Shown here: positions 8,528 to 16,446 of the stretch, in pieces | Position numbering within the stretch: the stretch's first letter is position 1 | Layout: every line of letters begins with the position of its first letter | From: Bacillota bacterium | Lineage (GTDB): Bacteria > Bacillota > Clostridia > DSM-8532 | DNA: 64,000 nt | Reading direction: 5' to 3' | Assembly (NCBI GenBank): GCA_023415825.1 | Contig: JAEZJF010000021.1 | Location: forward strand, 124,001-188,000 | Program-made: the position numbers and the translations under genes | The notes under the pieces: generated by a model | Databases searched by the model: none | Seen by the model: the letters and a program-made list of their open reading frames with translations, nothing else | Told to the model about the DNA's origin: nothing

Positions 8528-9448
8528 CTATTCGTTCCAAAGCCTTTCGGGATAGCGTCCTTCCTTTTTTAAACCGGCTAAAGCGGAAACAACCATCTCC
8601 TTATCTTCCTTATAGGTCACGCCATACCATCTGTCCAAGGACTTTAGCACCTTTACGGTAGCCTTATCTTCCTTTAACAGTTCTCCGACCACATCGGGTA
8701 AAAAGTATTCCGCTTTGAGCGGGTTATGGATCAGGTTTACATCAAGGAAGCGCTTGAACCCGTTCATCAGCTCTCCCAGAATACTATTGGTAAATCCCCA
8801 CATGTTCATGGATACAATGCTGCCCTTGGGGATTGGTATCCAGGTTTGACCATCCTCTGTATAAGCTGCGACCTCATCCCTCTTCTCTATATGCGTTCTT
8901 TCTTTAATATGCAGGAGATAATCGTCAGCTCCGGTAGTGCAAACACCTCTGGCCACATAACCGTTTTCCGTAAGGGTATTTTCCAGGATATAACCAACCA
9001 TGGTATACCGATGCTTTTCATCATCCTGCGCTTTGGATAAATAGTCATAAATCATGGAAAATGCATGGCTTCCGTAATAATCATCTGCGTTAATGACCGC
9101 AAAGGGCCCATCTACTTTTCCATAGCAGCTTAAAACAGCATGGCCTGTTCCCCAGGGCTTTACTCTTCCCTCAGGAATCTCATATCCCATCGGTAAATCG
9201 CTAAGTTCTTGATAAATATACTCAATCTGAACCTTCCCGGTTATCCTGCTACCAATTCTATCTCTGAAATCGGCCTCATTTTCTTTTTTGATAATGAATA
9301 TTATTTTTTCAAACCCAGCTTTAATGGCATCATAGATAGAAAAGTCGATGATAAGGTGACCTTGCTCATCGATGGGATCTATCTGTTTCAATCCACCATA
9401 TCTGCTGCCCATACCGGCTGCCATAATCACTAATACTGGTTTATTCAT
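8528..9448 (-). CDS. Sugar-1-phosphate nucleotidyltransferase (GalU/RmlA-type)
   Basis: 306 aa NTP-transferase. N-terminal MAAGMGSRYGGLKQ is the nucleotide-binding GxGxR loop; WGTGHAVLSC and the metal-binding Asp pair in INADDYYG follow; GFTNSILGEL and FLPDVVGELL lie in the C-terminal half. It would convert a sugar 1-phosphate to an NDP-sugar. First gene of the operon with the NahK-like kinase (66 bases downstream) and GalE. AGGTGG lies 5 bases before ATG 9448; the frame extends three codons further. Position suggests it replaces the LnpC/GalT-type uridylyltransferase of the bifidobacterial lacto-N-biose pathway, but nucleotide and sugar are not determined. Confidence 0.8.
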   Translation of the reverse strand: MNKPVLVIMAAGMGSRYGGLKQIDPIDEQGHLIIDFSIYDAIKAGFEKIIFIIKKENEADFRDRIGSRITGKVQIEYIYQELSDLPMGYEIPEGRVKPWGTGHAVLSCYGKVDGPFAVINADDYYGSHAFSMIYDYLSKAQDDEKHRYTMVGYILENTLTENGYVARGVCTTGADDYLLHIKERTHIEKRDEVAAYTEDGQTWIPIPKGSIVSMNMWGFTNSILGELMNGFKRFLDVNLIHNPLKAEYFLPDVVGELLKEDKATVKVLKSLDRWYGVTYKEDKEMVVSALAGLKKEGRYPERLWNE

Positions 9449-9489
9449 CTGTACCACCTATTCATTTTAATTTTACACAAGCTAAAGCA

Positions 9490-9535
9490 TGAAAGGCTAA
9501 TAATCTATAACCACCAAGCCTTTCATTTCTATATC
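9490..9535. repeat. Inverted repeat upstream of the sugar-nucleotide operon
   Basis: TGAAAGGCT (9490-9498) and AGCCTTTCA (9527-9535), perfect 9-bp arms with a 28-base spacer, 42 bases upstream of the nucleotidyltransferase start. No T-run follows on either strand, so it does not look like a terminator; it may be an operator or leader hairpin. Confidence 0.4.
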
Positions 9536-9669
9536 CATTCTATTTTACCTTAATGGGCTTAACCAATGCAAACACCAAAAAAGCAATATTTCGGCCCCTT
9601 TATATCATATATTAACAATATTTACTGGTTGATCCATACTTGGTTCATCGTTTACAATGTGGGTACACA

Positions 9670-9795
9670 AGAAACGCCGAATCCATTTACTGGAGCGGGG
9701 GATTATCATTCGGGGTTAATATGTCTGAAGGCCTTGCCTTCGACATTAGGATGGCCTCTTTCCGAACCCGGCAACTAACCTCGCAGGCGAATAAG
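9670..9795 (+). ncRNA. c-di-AMP riboswitch (ydaO/yuaA leader)
   Basis: Conserved blocks of the ydaO class appear in order: CGCCGAATCC, GGAGCGGGGGA, CGGGGTTAAT, then CCGAACCCGGCAACTAACC and TCGCAGGCG. The closing stem pairs CGCC (9675-9678) with GGCG (9786-9789). It stands directly in front of an NlpC/P60 cell wall hydrolase, a typical target, since this OFF switch commonly controls cell wall hydrolases and potassium transport. The ribosome binding site GAGAGGAGAG begins only about 5 bases after the aptamer and no terminator hairpin intervenes, so control of translation initiation is more likely than attenuation. The rest of the 360-base gap back to 9449 holds nothing else I recognise beyond the inverted repeat. 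Confidence 0.93.
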
Positions 9796-9809
9796 AGAGG
9801 AGAGATACT

Positions 9810-10523
9810 ATGAAAAAATTATTGATTACGGGAGCATCTGCTCTTGTTCTATTTTCAGTAATCTACACTGTGAGTATTAATTCTCACCCGGTAGAGGCTA
9901 GACAGGATGGAGCGGAAACAGCCCGCTCGTCTATTTCGGATTCAGCTATGAGCAATAGTGAATCAGAAGAGGCAAATACTTTCTCCCAGGAGGCATTTAC
10001 GGCTGAACCGGCAACACCACCAGCCTCTGCCTCTGCTACACCAAAGGCGACACCCAAGGCAACCCAGAAGTCTACTCCGCAAGCCACACAAAAGGCTACG
10101 GCTAAAGCACCGGCAAGTACACCAAAGGCTACAGCTACTTCTACGACATCGGGGACTGCTTCTAAAATAATAGCTACAGCAAAGAACTATCTGGGAGTGC
10201 CTTATGTTTGGGGAGGCTCATCACCCTCAGGCTTCGACTGTTCAGGCTTCATCCATTACGTGTATAACAAGCACGGGATCAGCCTTCCAAGGGTATCAGC
10301 CGACCAGTATAAAGCTGGCACCAGTGTCTCAAAGAGCAATCTGAGGCCGGGAGATCTGATATTCTTTGAAACCTACAAGCCAGGCCCTTCCCATGTTGGC
10401 ATATACCTTGGCAACAACCAGTTTATTCATGCCAGCTCGGGTGCTAAGAAAGTGATGATTTCCGATCTGACATCATCCTATTACACCAGCCATTATATTG
10501 GTGCCAGAAGGGTTATTAAGTAA
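9810..10523 (+). CDS. Secreted NlpC/P60 peptidoglycan hydrolase
   Basis: 237 aa. Signal peptide (MKKLL then hydrophobic residues 5-23), a Ser/Glu-rich stretch, a low-complexity Ala/Thr/Pro/Lys linker (about 65-117), and a C-terminal NlpC/P60 domain from about 119. Catalytic Cys144 (DCSGF), His195 (SHVGIY) and His207 (FIHAS) are all present, and PGDLIFF is intact. These enzymes cleave D-Glu-gamma-diaminopimelate or related bonds in stem peptides. The linker probably crosses or binds the wall; no SH3 or LysM domain is seen. Controlled by the c-di-AMP riboswitch just upstream; a strong terminator follows, so it is monocistronic. Confidence 0.95.
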   Translation: MKKLLITGASALVLFSVIYTVSINSHPVEARQDGAETARSSISDSAMSNSESEEANTFSQEAFTAEPATPPASASATPKATPKATQKSTPQATQKATAKAPASTPKATATSTTSGTASKIIATAKNYLGVPYVWGGSSPSGFDCSGFIHYVYNKHGISLPRVSADQYKAGTSVSKSNLRPGDLIFFETYKPGPSHVGIYLGNNQFIHASSGAKKVMISDLTSSYYTSHYIGARRVIK

Positions 10524-10540
10524 ACGCCAACCCGCATCTA

Positions 10541-10579
10541 AGACAAGGCAGGAGAACCACTCCTGTCTTGTCTTTTTTT
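10541..10579 (+). terminator. Rho-independent terminator of the NlpC/P60 gene
   Basis: AGACAAGGCAGGAG (10541-10554), 5-base loop, CTCCTGTCTTGTCT (10560-10573), 14 pairs with one G-U, followed by a T-run. Confidence 0.95.
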
Positions 10580-10584
10580 GAAGT

Positions 10585-10613
10585 AACAAGGTTCCTTGGA
10601 ACCGTTCGTGTAT
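10585..10613. repeat. Short palindromic intergenic repeat, copy A
   Basis: AACAAGGTTCC TT GGAACCGTTCGT core, with GGTTCC/GGAACC arms. Related copies stand at 59097-59125, partly at 1715-1732 and partly at 14786-14800. All are intergenic. The remainder of the 10524-10761 gap holds the preceding terminator and no gene. Confidence 0.45.
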
Positions 10614-10761
10614 AATGAAGGTAAAAGTAGCTTGATGGCTATTGATGAAAACATAGAACCCTTTATTGAAAAAGAAACTCAGCCGTGATAGGTTATATAA
10701 TAATAACCTAAACAAGTTCCAACTTCATTACAGAATAAAAAAGCATTGGGAGATATGAGAT

Positions 10762-11154
10762 ATGGATAAGAATTGGTATGAATTTTTTGAGCAGGACCGG
10801 TTTGCTGTAAGCAACGGTATGAAGCTCACCCACATTGAACCGGGGATGGCCGTAGCGCAGCTTGATGTTGAGGACAGGCATTTAAACGCGGCAAACGTGG
10901 TTCAGGGCGGTGCCATCTTTACACTTGCCGATTATGCCTTTGCAGCTGCTTCCAATGCCTACGGCTCTCTGACCTTGGGTATTAACGCCAGTATTAATTA
11001 CTTTAAGGCTCCAAAGGGAAAAAGGATTACGGCTAAAGCACGATTAGTCTCCTCAAGCAATAGGCTTTGTACCTACCAAGTAGAGATTACTGATGAATTT
11101 GAGAATCTTGTGGCCAGCTTTACAGGCACCGGATACATGAAAAAAAGCACTTAA
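10762..11154 (+). CDS. PaaI-family hotdog-fold thioesterase
   Basis: 130 aa, the usual size of the PaaI/YdiI group of acyl-CoA thioesterases. Motif DRHLNAANVVQGGAIFTLAD (about residues 37-56) is the hotdog signature with the conserved HxN and GG preceding the catalytic acidic residue. GGGAGA precedes the ATG at a suitable distance. Its stop overlaps that of the convergent AI-2E family gene by 4 bases. The acyl substrate cannot be told; no phenylacetate genes are nearby. Confidence 0.88.
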   Translation: MDKNWYEFFEQDRFAVSNGMKLTHIEPGMAVAQLDVEDRHLNAANVVQGGAIFTLADYAFAAASNAYGSLTLGINASINYFKAPKGKRITAKARLVSSSNRLCTYQVEITDEFENLVASFTGTGYMKKST

Positions 11155-12290
11155 TGAACCTCAATATTCTTTTCCCTCAGCTTGCGATACGTAATCCGTC
11201 TTATAATGGCATACAGAACCGCAAATGCCGGAATTCCCAATAAAACGCCGGTAAGACCAAACAGGCTCCCTCCAACTATAATGGCAAACAGCACCCATAA
11301 ACCATCCAGGCCAATGGAGTTTCCCACCACTCTTGGATAAATCAGGTTACCTTCAAGCTGTTGAAGAATAACAATAAAGAGAATAAACCATATGGCCTTG
11401 GGCGGCTGGGCCATAAGAATGATGAACGCACTTGGAATAGCGCCAATCCAAGCACCAAAGATGGGTATCACACTGGTCACCGCTATGATGACACTGCAGA
11501 GTAGGGCATAGGGAAATCTAAAGATTAGCATGCCTATGAAAACTAATACACCAATAATGAGCGCTTCAGTTAATTGTCCCGATATAAAGTTTTGGAAGGC
11601 CTTATTGGTCTGAACGCTAGTATCAATCAGTCTTGCTGATGTATTTTTAGACGTAAATGCGTAGGTAAGTTTCTTTAGAATTCTGATCATTTTCTCCTTG
11701 GTGGCCAATAAATAGATAGAAATAATGAGGCCCATGATGAAATTGATTATGCCATTGGTAAGACCCAAAGTGAAAACTAAAATCTGGGGCAGCGCGACCC
11801 TGAGAATTTCACTGGCTTTAGCAACGATTTCATTCCAATTAATCGTAATATTGCTCCAAAACTCTCCCGTAAGGTTGTATTTTACCGTCATGTCATTTAT
11901 AAATTTCTGCAAAGATTCCAGATAGCCATTCATATTGGATGTAAGCGTTGAAATGCTCTGGGACAGCTGGGGCACCACAAACAGGATGATGGCTGTTATA
12001 AACGCAAACACGACTACAAAGGTCGTTAAAATGGATAGAGGGCGCTTTAGCTTTCTAACAAAGGATTTTTTTGACTGATCAAGCTTAGAATAAAGCATCC
12101 GCTCAAACAGGCTCATTAAAATATTCAGTATATACGCGAATACAATGCCCAGAATGAAGGGTGACAGAACCGCTAAAATTTTCCCTAAAAACGCGATTAC
12201 GTCACTGATATTAGAAACTGCAAGATAGAGCAATATAGCGTAGGTAATAAGTATGATATAACCTTTCAGCTTATTTCCCCATTCATTCAT
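11151..12290 (-). CDS. AI-2E family (PerM/YtvI-like) membrane transporter
   Basis: 379 aa integral membrane protein with about seven to eight hydrophobic segments: a pair near the N-terminus (YIILITYAILLYLAV, ILAVLSPFILGIVFAYILNIL), one at about 85-105, a long amphipathic middle region, then a dense C-terminal set including IGAWIGAIPSAFIIL-like FGAWIGAIPSAFI and PRVVGNSIGLDGLWVL, which is the family signature. Family members export autoinducer-2 or act as Na+/H+ antiporters; the substrate here is unknown. The frame opens at 12305, but GGGAG sits 8 bases before ATG 12290. Monocistronic, convergent with the thioesterase. Confidence 0.9.
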   Translation of the reverse strand: MNEWGNKLKGYIILITYAILLYLAVSNISDVIAFLGKILAVLSPFILGIVFAYILNILMSLFERMLYSKLDQSKKSFVRKLKRPLSILTTFVVVFAFITAIILFVVPQLSQSISTLTSNMNGYLESLQKFINDMTVKYNLTGEFWSNITINWNEIVAKASEILRVALPQILVFTLGLTNGIINFIMGLIISIYLLATKEKMIRILKKLTYAFTSKNTSARLIDTSVQTNKAFQNFISGQLTEALIIGVLVFIGMLIFRFPYALLCSVIIAVTSVIPIFGAWIGAIPSAFIILMAQPPKAIWFILFIVILQQLEGNLIYPRVVGNSIGLDGLWVLFAIIVGGSLFGLTGVLLGIPAFAVLYAIIRRITYRKLREKNIEVH

Positions 12291-12504
12291 CCGGTAATCT
12301 CCCATCTTCTGTCATTGATTAAAAGTATAGACCATATTCATCCAATCCGCAACCAAGGACAGGTTATTCATGGGCTTTATAATAGCATTTACTGACAAGC
12401 TGATTTTTAAACTCATTTGGAATACCCGTTATCCTATATTTTTCATTAAAGCACCGGTGTGATGCGCATTTTTTCACATTATATGACGGATTTATAATCA
12501 AGGG

Positions 12505-12532
12505 TTTACTCTTGTCCAGAAAGGTTTATAAT
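12505..12532 (+). promoter_or_regulatory. Sigma-A promoter for the SLH-like lipoprotein gene
   Basis: TTTACT, 16 bases, TATAAT, ending 35 bases before the start codon of the lipoprotein gene. The rest of the 12291-12567 gap shows nothing else clear. Confidence 0.6.
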
Positions 12533-12567
12533 GGTATTAATGATAACCGAAATATAGGAGGTATGTC

Positions 12568-13908
12568 ATGCAATTAGGCAGGAAGTCATTGATTCCCCTA
12601 TTATGCCTTATCTTGATAGCCGGTTTTCTCTTATCATCATGCAGCTCAAAAGTAGGAAAAACAAGTACCACCCAGGAGAATGCAGATAGCCTGATTTCTG
12701 ATGAAATATCACGCAACGCTGTTAATCTGGCTTCGCCAAACCAGCCGCAAACATCCTATACATCATCGCAAAAAGCGTTGTCCCCCGTGCAAAAAGAAAC
12801 TGAGCGATTGAGTATCATACTTAATCCTTACTTTGACGAGAATTCACCTCTGTTTATAGGCCAAGAAAACAAAAAATTCATACAAAATTATATTTCAAAA
12901 CCCGAAGCATTTTTAGAGCCTCTTTCTGTGACGGATTGGGAGAAATTCATCCGCATTCTGTTCTTCTTTCAGACTGAGGATGATGACTTAATCCAGATCC
13001 ATGTTACCGATTTTACAGTTGATGGGAAGATTAAAAGGCAGCATGCCATGGCAGGGCTTATGAGACTCCTGTCATCCCGTTATAACCTATCTCTTGGCGA
13101 AGATTCCGAGAGCTTGAAAAAATCTGATGAGCTTATAGATATTGAACTCGTGGCTGAAGCCCACCGACTGCCGGTTCGCCAAGCCTACTGTATTGGACTT
13201 GCAGACATTACTGTTGAGGAAAACAAGCTATTCCGTCCTTTCGATGCTTTAACAAGCGGCGAAGCCCTTTCCATGCTTTATCGCATTATTGATAGCCTGG
13301 GACCACCTGTTCTTGACAAGGAGGATGCTCTTAAGGCACCAACGGCTGAACCTCTGACAACCGCCGCCATTAATGAAGGACTTCCTGTTGAAGAAATCGG
13401 AAAAGAATATCAAGCCTATCTTGATATACTGAAAAAATCCAGCGGTTCCGGCAATAAAAAAAGACTGGAGCTATTAACAAAAGCAGAAGAAATTATTAAC
13501 ATTGATTATGATTATGAAAGCCTAATCACGCCGATTAATTTGGAGCAATGGCGTCAGATTCTCCATGAGGTTTTCAATATAGAGCTTGAAGTCATAGAGC
13601 CTTATCTTGCCTACGAGACCGGCGGAACCCTTCCCTATGATGTTGCCGCCATCAGTATTTTCAAGCTTTCCTTCCTGTATGGTGGCTATGAATCCAAGGA
13701 TGCCTCTGCCGAGGAGCTGGAACAAGCGCGGACGGCTATCCCTCAGTTTGATACGGCGCGGGATACCAGTAAATTTGCCCAGATGTTTACTGTAGGTCTT
13801 TTGGAGGGTCTATACCAGATACCGGGCTTTACCCCGCAAAGACCGGTCAGCAAGAGTGAAGCTCTTTTATTGATCAAGCGTATGGTGGAAGATATGAAAA
13901 TCAAGTAA
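12568..13908 (+). CDS. Lipoprotein with degenerate SLH-like repeats, function unknown
   Basis: 446 aa. Lipoprotein signal peptide with hydrophobic residues 8-24 and lipobox LLSSC, so it should be anchored on the outer face of the membrane. AGGAGG is 6 bases before the ATG. The remainder is mostly helical and Glu/Leu rich. The C-terminus (FTVGLLEGLYQIPGFTP then RPVSKSEALLLIKRMVE) resembles the second half of an SLH (S-layer homology) repeat, and a weaker similar stretch occurs in the middle (RPFDALTSGEALSMLYRII). I do not recognise a catalytic domain. Its own promoter is visible; the next gene is convergent, 13 bases away. Confidence 0.8.
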   Translation: MQLGRKSLIPLLCLILIAGFLLSSCSSKVGKTSTTQENADSLISDEISRNAVNLASPNQPQTSYTSSQKALSPVQKETERLSIILNPYFDENSPLFIGQENKKFIQNYISKPEAFLEPLSVTDWEKFIRILFFFQTEDDDLIQIHVTDFTVDGKIKRQHAMAGLMRLLSSRYNLSLGEDSESLKKSDELIDIELVAEAHRLPVRQAYCIGLADITVEENKLFRPFDALTSGEALSMLYRIIDSLGPPVLDKEDALKAPTAEPLTTAAINEGLPVEEIGKEYQAYLDILKKSSGSGNKKRLELLTKAEEIINIDYDYESLITPINLEQWRQILHEVFNIELEVIEPYLAYETGGTLPYDVAAISIFKLSFLYGGYESKDASAEELEQARTAIPQFDTARDTSKFAQMFTVGLLEGLYQIPGFTPQRPVSKSEALLLIKRMVEDMKIK

Positions 13909-13921
13909 TGCTATGCGCGCT

Positions 13922-14638
13922 TTAGGGCATGAGAAGCTTTAACTCGGCAAAGCTGGAAAAGGCTTGATTCATAATGGCATGGCCTCTTTCATTAGGGTGT
14001 ATGCCATCTTCACAAAGATAGTTATAGTAATCCCTTTTCATTAAAAAGGGTTGCCTGACGTCAATGAGGTCACAGGCTAAGTTTCTGGCAATCTCCATTA
14101 CAGCCAGGCTATAGCTCTCATGATGGCGGTAGATCAGCTCTTTATCACCCAGCCAGCTTAAGATGGCCTCTGGATTCAACCCTCTGGAAATCCACGCAAA
14201 ATACTTTTCAGAGTGAATGGGCGGAAGATTTACCAATATCGGTTTGATGCCATTTTCCCTCAAGATGCGCACCATATCTGCTATGCACCCTTTAAAAACA
14301 TCCAAGGGTGTATTGGGCTGATGCTCTCTTTCAGGATGTTCAGCAATCTCTGCCCATTTAAAATCACAATCGTTACCACCGAATTCGATAATGGCTACTT
14401 CTGCATCCGTTGCACGGACACCCTTTTCCAGAGCACTCAGCATTAGATTTCTGGCCTTGGGCGCTGTCATACCGAACTTTGTATTATTTTTAACGTCCAA
14501 ACCCATTTCAACCATTTTGTCCAAAGCTGTATTCTGCTCCAGACGCTTATATTTTTGCCGATTTGCATCATATATAACACCCTTAAGTACAGAGTCTCCC
14601 CAGACCTCAATGTGTTTGATCATATTAAACACCATCAT
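13922..14638 (-). CDS. SGNH/GDSL-type hydrolase
   Basis: About 238 aa. SGNH blocks: EVWGDSVLKG (Ser nucleophile in GDS, about residue 15), a conserved Gly in KFGMTAPKA, IIEFGGNDC (Asn of block III) and the catalytic pair in EDGIHPNERGH near the C-terminus. Likely an esterase or acyl hydrolase; no signal peptide, so cytoplasmic. Start chosen among clustered codons (GTG 14641, ATG 14638, ATG 14635) downstream of AGGA; ATG 14638 is listed. Monocistronic. Substrate unknown. Confidence 0.85.
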   Translation of the reverse strand: MMVFNMIKHIEVWGDSVLKGVIYDANRQKYKRLEQNTALDKMVEMGLDVKNNTKFGMTAPKARNLMLSALEKGVRATDAEVAIIEFGGNDCDFKWAEIAEHPEREHQPNTPLDVFKGCIADMVRILRENGIKPILVNLPPIHSEKYFAWISRGLNPEAILSWLGDKELIYRHHESYSLAVMEIARNLACDLIDVRQPFLMKRDYYNYLCEDGIHPNERGHAIMNQAFSSFAELKLLMP

Positions 14639-14729
14639 CACATCCTATAAAGTAATAAATTATTTTATCTAGTTTTCATTATTATGTTATAACATTAATA
14701 TTATTATGTCAATAATTTTAATAATTACA

Positions 14730-14758
14730 TTGAACAGTTTTTACCTTTACGTTATAAT
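14730..14758 (+). promoter_or_regulatory. Sigma-A promoter for the DUF1836 gene
   Basis: TTGAAC (14730-14735), 17 bases, TATAAT (14753-14758). Transcription would start near 14765, at the foot of the hairpin described next. Confidence 0.7.
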
Positions 14759-14764
14759 AACCTT

Positions 14765-14797
14765 ACCCGTTACCGAAATCAAAGATTTCGAACGGGT
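14765..14797 (+). promoter_or_regulatory. 5'-leader hairpin of the DUF1836 gene
   Basis: ACCCGTT, a 2-base bulge, CGAAATC, AAA loop, GATTTCG, AACGGGT: 14 pairs. No T-run follows, so it is not an intrinsic terminator. It starts at the predicted +1 and its right half shares a 12-base block with the repeat at 59097-59125. Confidence 0.5.
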
Positions 14798-14893
14798 CCC
14801 AAGTTATTGAAACACTGTGTGTTATAATAAAGTCATCTTACTGGCGCGGCGGCGACATAATTTCAAGACTATCCCGAAAAAGGAGAATCATTC

Positions 14894-15517
14894 ATGCAGC
14901 ATTTACAAGATGCCCTTTTAAAATGGGTTGATGAGTTGGAGCATTATAAAGCACCGAATTGGGACGCCCTGCCTGACATTGACCTTTATATGGATCAAGT
15001 CATAACGTATATAGAGAGGCAAATGACCATCTTTTCATTATCTGCTGAGGAAAAGCTGATAACACCTGCAATGATTAACAATTATGTCAAAAACGAAGTC
15101 ATTCCTCGCCCGGTTCAAAAAAAATACACCCGGGAGCATTTGAGTCATATGATGGCTGTTTTAAGCCTTAAACAGGTGCTTTCACTCTCGGATATTACTA
15201 AGCTCGTGGCCCACGAAACCTCGGATAAACCCATCCAAGTCTTATTCGATCAGTTCAATACCATTCAGGATGAAGCCCTGCAAAAAACCTCCATCAGGGT
15301 TCGGGAGGCGCTTGAAAAGATAGACGGAGAGCCTAGTGAAGAAGATATAGAGAAGAGATTAAGCCTGCTTGCCTTAAAATTATCCTTAGAAGCCAATGCC
15401 AGCCGCATTGCCGCTAAGAGGATACTTGATGAGATCATGGTACAAAAGGCTAAGACTCAAGAGGAAAAAGAAAAGAATAAAGAAAAAGACAAGAATAAAA
15501 AATCAGATGAGAAGTAG
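14894..15517 (+). CDS. DUF1836 domain protein
   Basis: 207 aa. Residues 25-135 match the DUF1836 pattern: LPDIDLYMDQVITYIE, ITPAMINNYVKNEVIPRP, KKYTREHLSHM, then LKQVLSLSDI. The arrangement of a helix-turn-helix-like MINNYVK element followed by KKYTREH is like MerR-type DNA-binding domains, so a transcription factor role is plausible but not shown. The last 20 residues are almost only Lys and Glu (charged tail). AGGAG stands 9 bases before the ATG. Monocistronic with its own promoter and a leader hairpin. Confidence 0.82.
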   Translation: MQHLQDALLKWVDELEHYKAPNWDALPDIDLYMDQVITYIERQMTIFSLSAEEKLITPAMINNYVKNEVIPRPVQKKYTREHLSHMMAVLSLKQVLSLSDITKLVAHETSDKPIQVLFDQFNTIQDEALQKTSIRVREALEKIDGEPSEEDIEKRLSLLALKLSLEANASRIAAKRILDEIMVQKAKTQEEKEKNKEKDKNKKSDEK

Positions 15518-15521
15518 AAAA

Positions 15522-15545
15522 GGTGCGTTCCTTCTGAAACGCACC
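15522..15545 (-). terminator. Terminator of the cdd-era-recO operon
   Basis: GGTGCGTT (15522-15529), 8-base loop, AACGCACC (15538-15545). On the minus strand it is followed by TTTT, 43 bases beyond the last gene of the minus-strand run. On the plus strand no T-run follows. Confidence 0.65.
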
Positions 15546-15587
15546 ATATGATCCGACCCACAATAGACTAGCCAACAAAACCTATAT

Positions 15588-16394
15588 TTAGCGACATCCA
15601 AATCGTTCATACGGATGTTCGATTACAATAGGTGTTTTCATCGTTTCATTAACTATCGACATCAGGACAGAAACCTTTTTTTCGTGATAGGCCTGTCTGA
15701 TTTCCGGCATATTCTCAAGCATGGCATCAATCCACTCTGGGCTTAGACGTTTGCCAAAAACGGTCTCCTGAAAAGAGATCTTACCGGTTTCAGAATATCT
15801 GGCATCACAAATGACATACAATATTCCATTTTCTTCATTATTCCTATACAACCTATCAATTCCGTCACGGTTTTGTTCACTGCTGATTCCCTGAACATTT
15901 ATTTTCTCTGAAATATATGCCTTGTCTAATATGGCAATTTGAATTCCTTCCTCTAATGCTCTTTTCGCAAGATCCTCAGCAGTTTCCTTTGGCAATACAC
16001 CCACAACAAAATCGTCATCATATTCTGGGGCAATTTGAACCAAACGATAATTGCTATTTTCAAGCTGCAATCCAATTCTCCCCAAAATCACAAGGGGCTC
16101 AAATGGGGCAAGCTCCGTGAGATCCAGTTCCCTATATGTCTTTTCTGGTAAACCGTGTTTTGCGAGCACATAAGCAATCATGGGTACGCTGGCTTTCCAA
16201 TCCAATGTTCCAACAATTCCTTCTTCTTCCATAAAATATTGGAACAACCCAACATACATTTGAGGGCAAGTAAACGCAAATACCTTTTGAAACTCCATAT
16301 GTTTGTCAAGAAAAGTATGGTAATCTTTTTTACATTCTTCGAAAAGAGTGCTATATTCCTGTACGTGATCAGGAAACATCTGAAACAATCCCAA
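15588..16394 (-). CDS. Protein of unknown function (last gene of the cdd-era-recO operon)
   Basis: About 268 aa, soluble, acidic, no signal peptide or membrane segment. I do not recognise a family. An N-terminal helical part with clustered aromatic residues (about 1-65) is followed by a mixed alpha/beta region; the C-terminal half has strands such as GILYVICDARYS and KVSVLMSIVNE. The frame opens at a TTG (16430), but GGGAGG is 7 bases before the TTG at 16394, which is listed; ATG 16379 is also possible. It lies 52 bases after the acyl-CoA synthetase gene and before the terminator, so it is probably co-transcribed. Confidence 0.65.
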   Translation of the reverse strand: MGLFQMFPDHVQEYSTLFEECKKDYHTFLDKHMEFQKVFAFTCPQMYVGLFQYFMEEEGIVGTLDWKASVPMIAYVLAKHGLPEKTYRELDLTELAPFEPLVILGRIGLQLENSNYRLVQIAPEYDDDFVVGVLPKETAEDLAKRALEEGIQIAILDKAYISEKINVQGISSEQNRDGIDRLYRNNEENGILYVICDARYSETGKISFQETVFGKRLSPEWIDAMLENMPEIRQAYHEKKVSVLMSIVNETMKTPIVIEHPYERFGCR

Positions 16395-16446
16395 ATAAGT
16401 CCCTCCCCGCTTTTTTCCTGGACTTTTCAAATGCTTGAATTTAATA

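Noticed and set aside
9566..9778. 70-residue frame before the NlpC/P60 gene
   Set aside because: Covered by the c-di-AMP aptamer; no RBS.
15522..15545. Hairpin after the DUF1836 gene as a plus-strand terminator
   Set aside because: No T-run follows on the plus strand; the minus strand has TTTT, so it is assigned to the operon on that strand.
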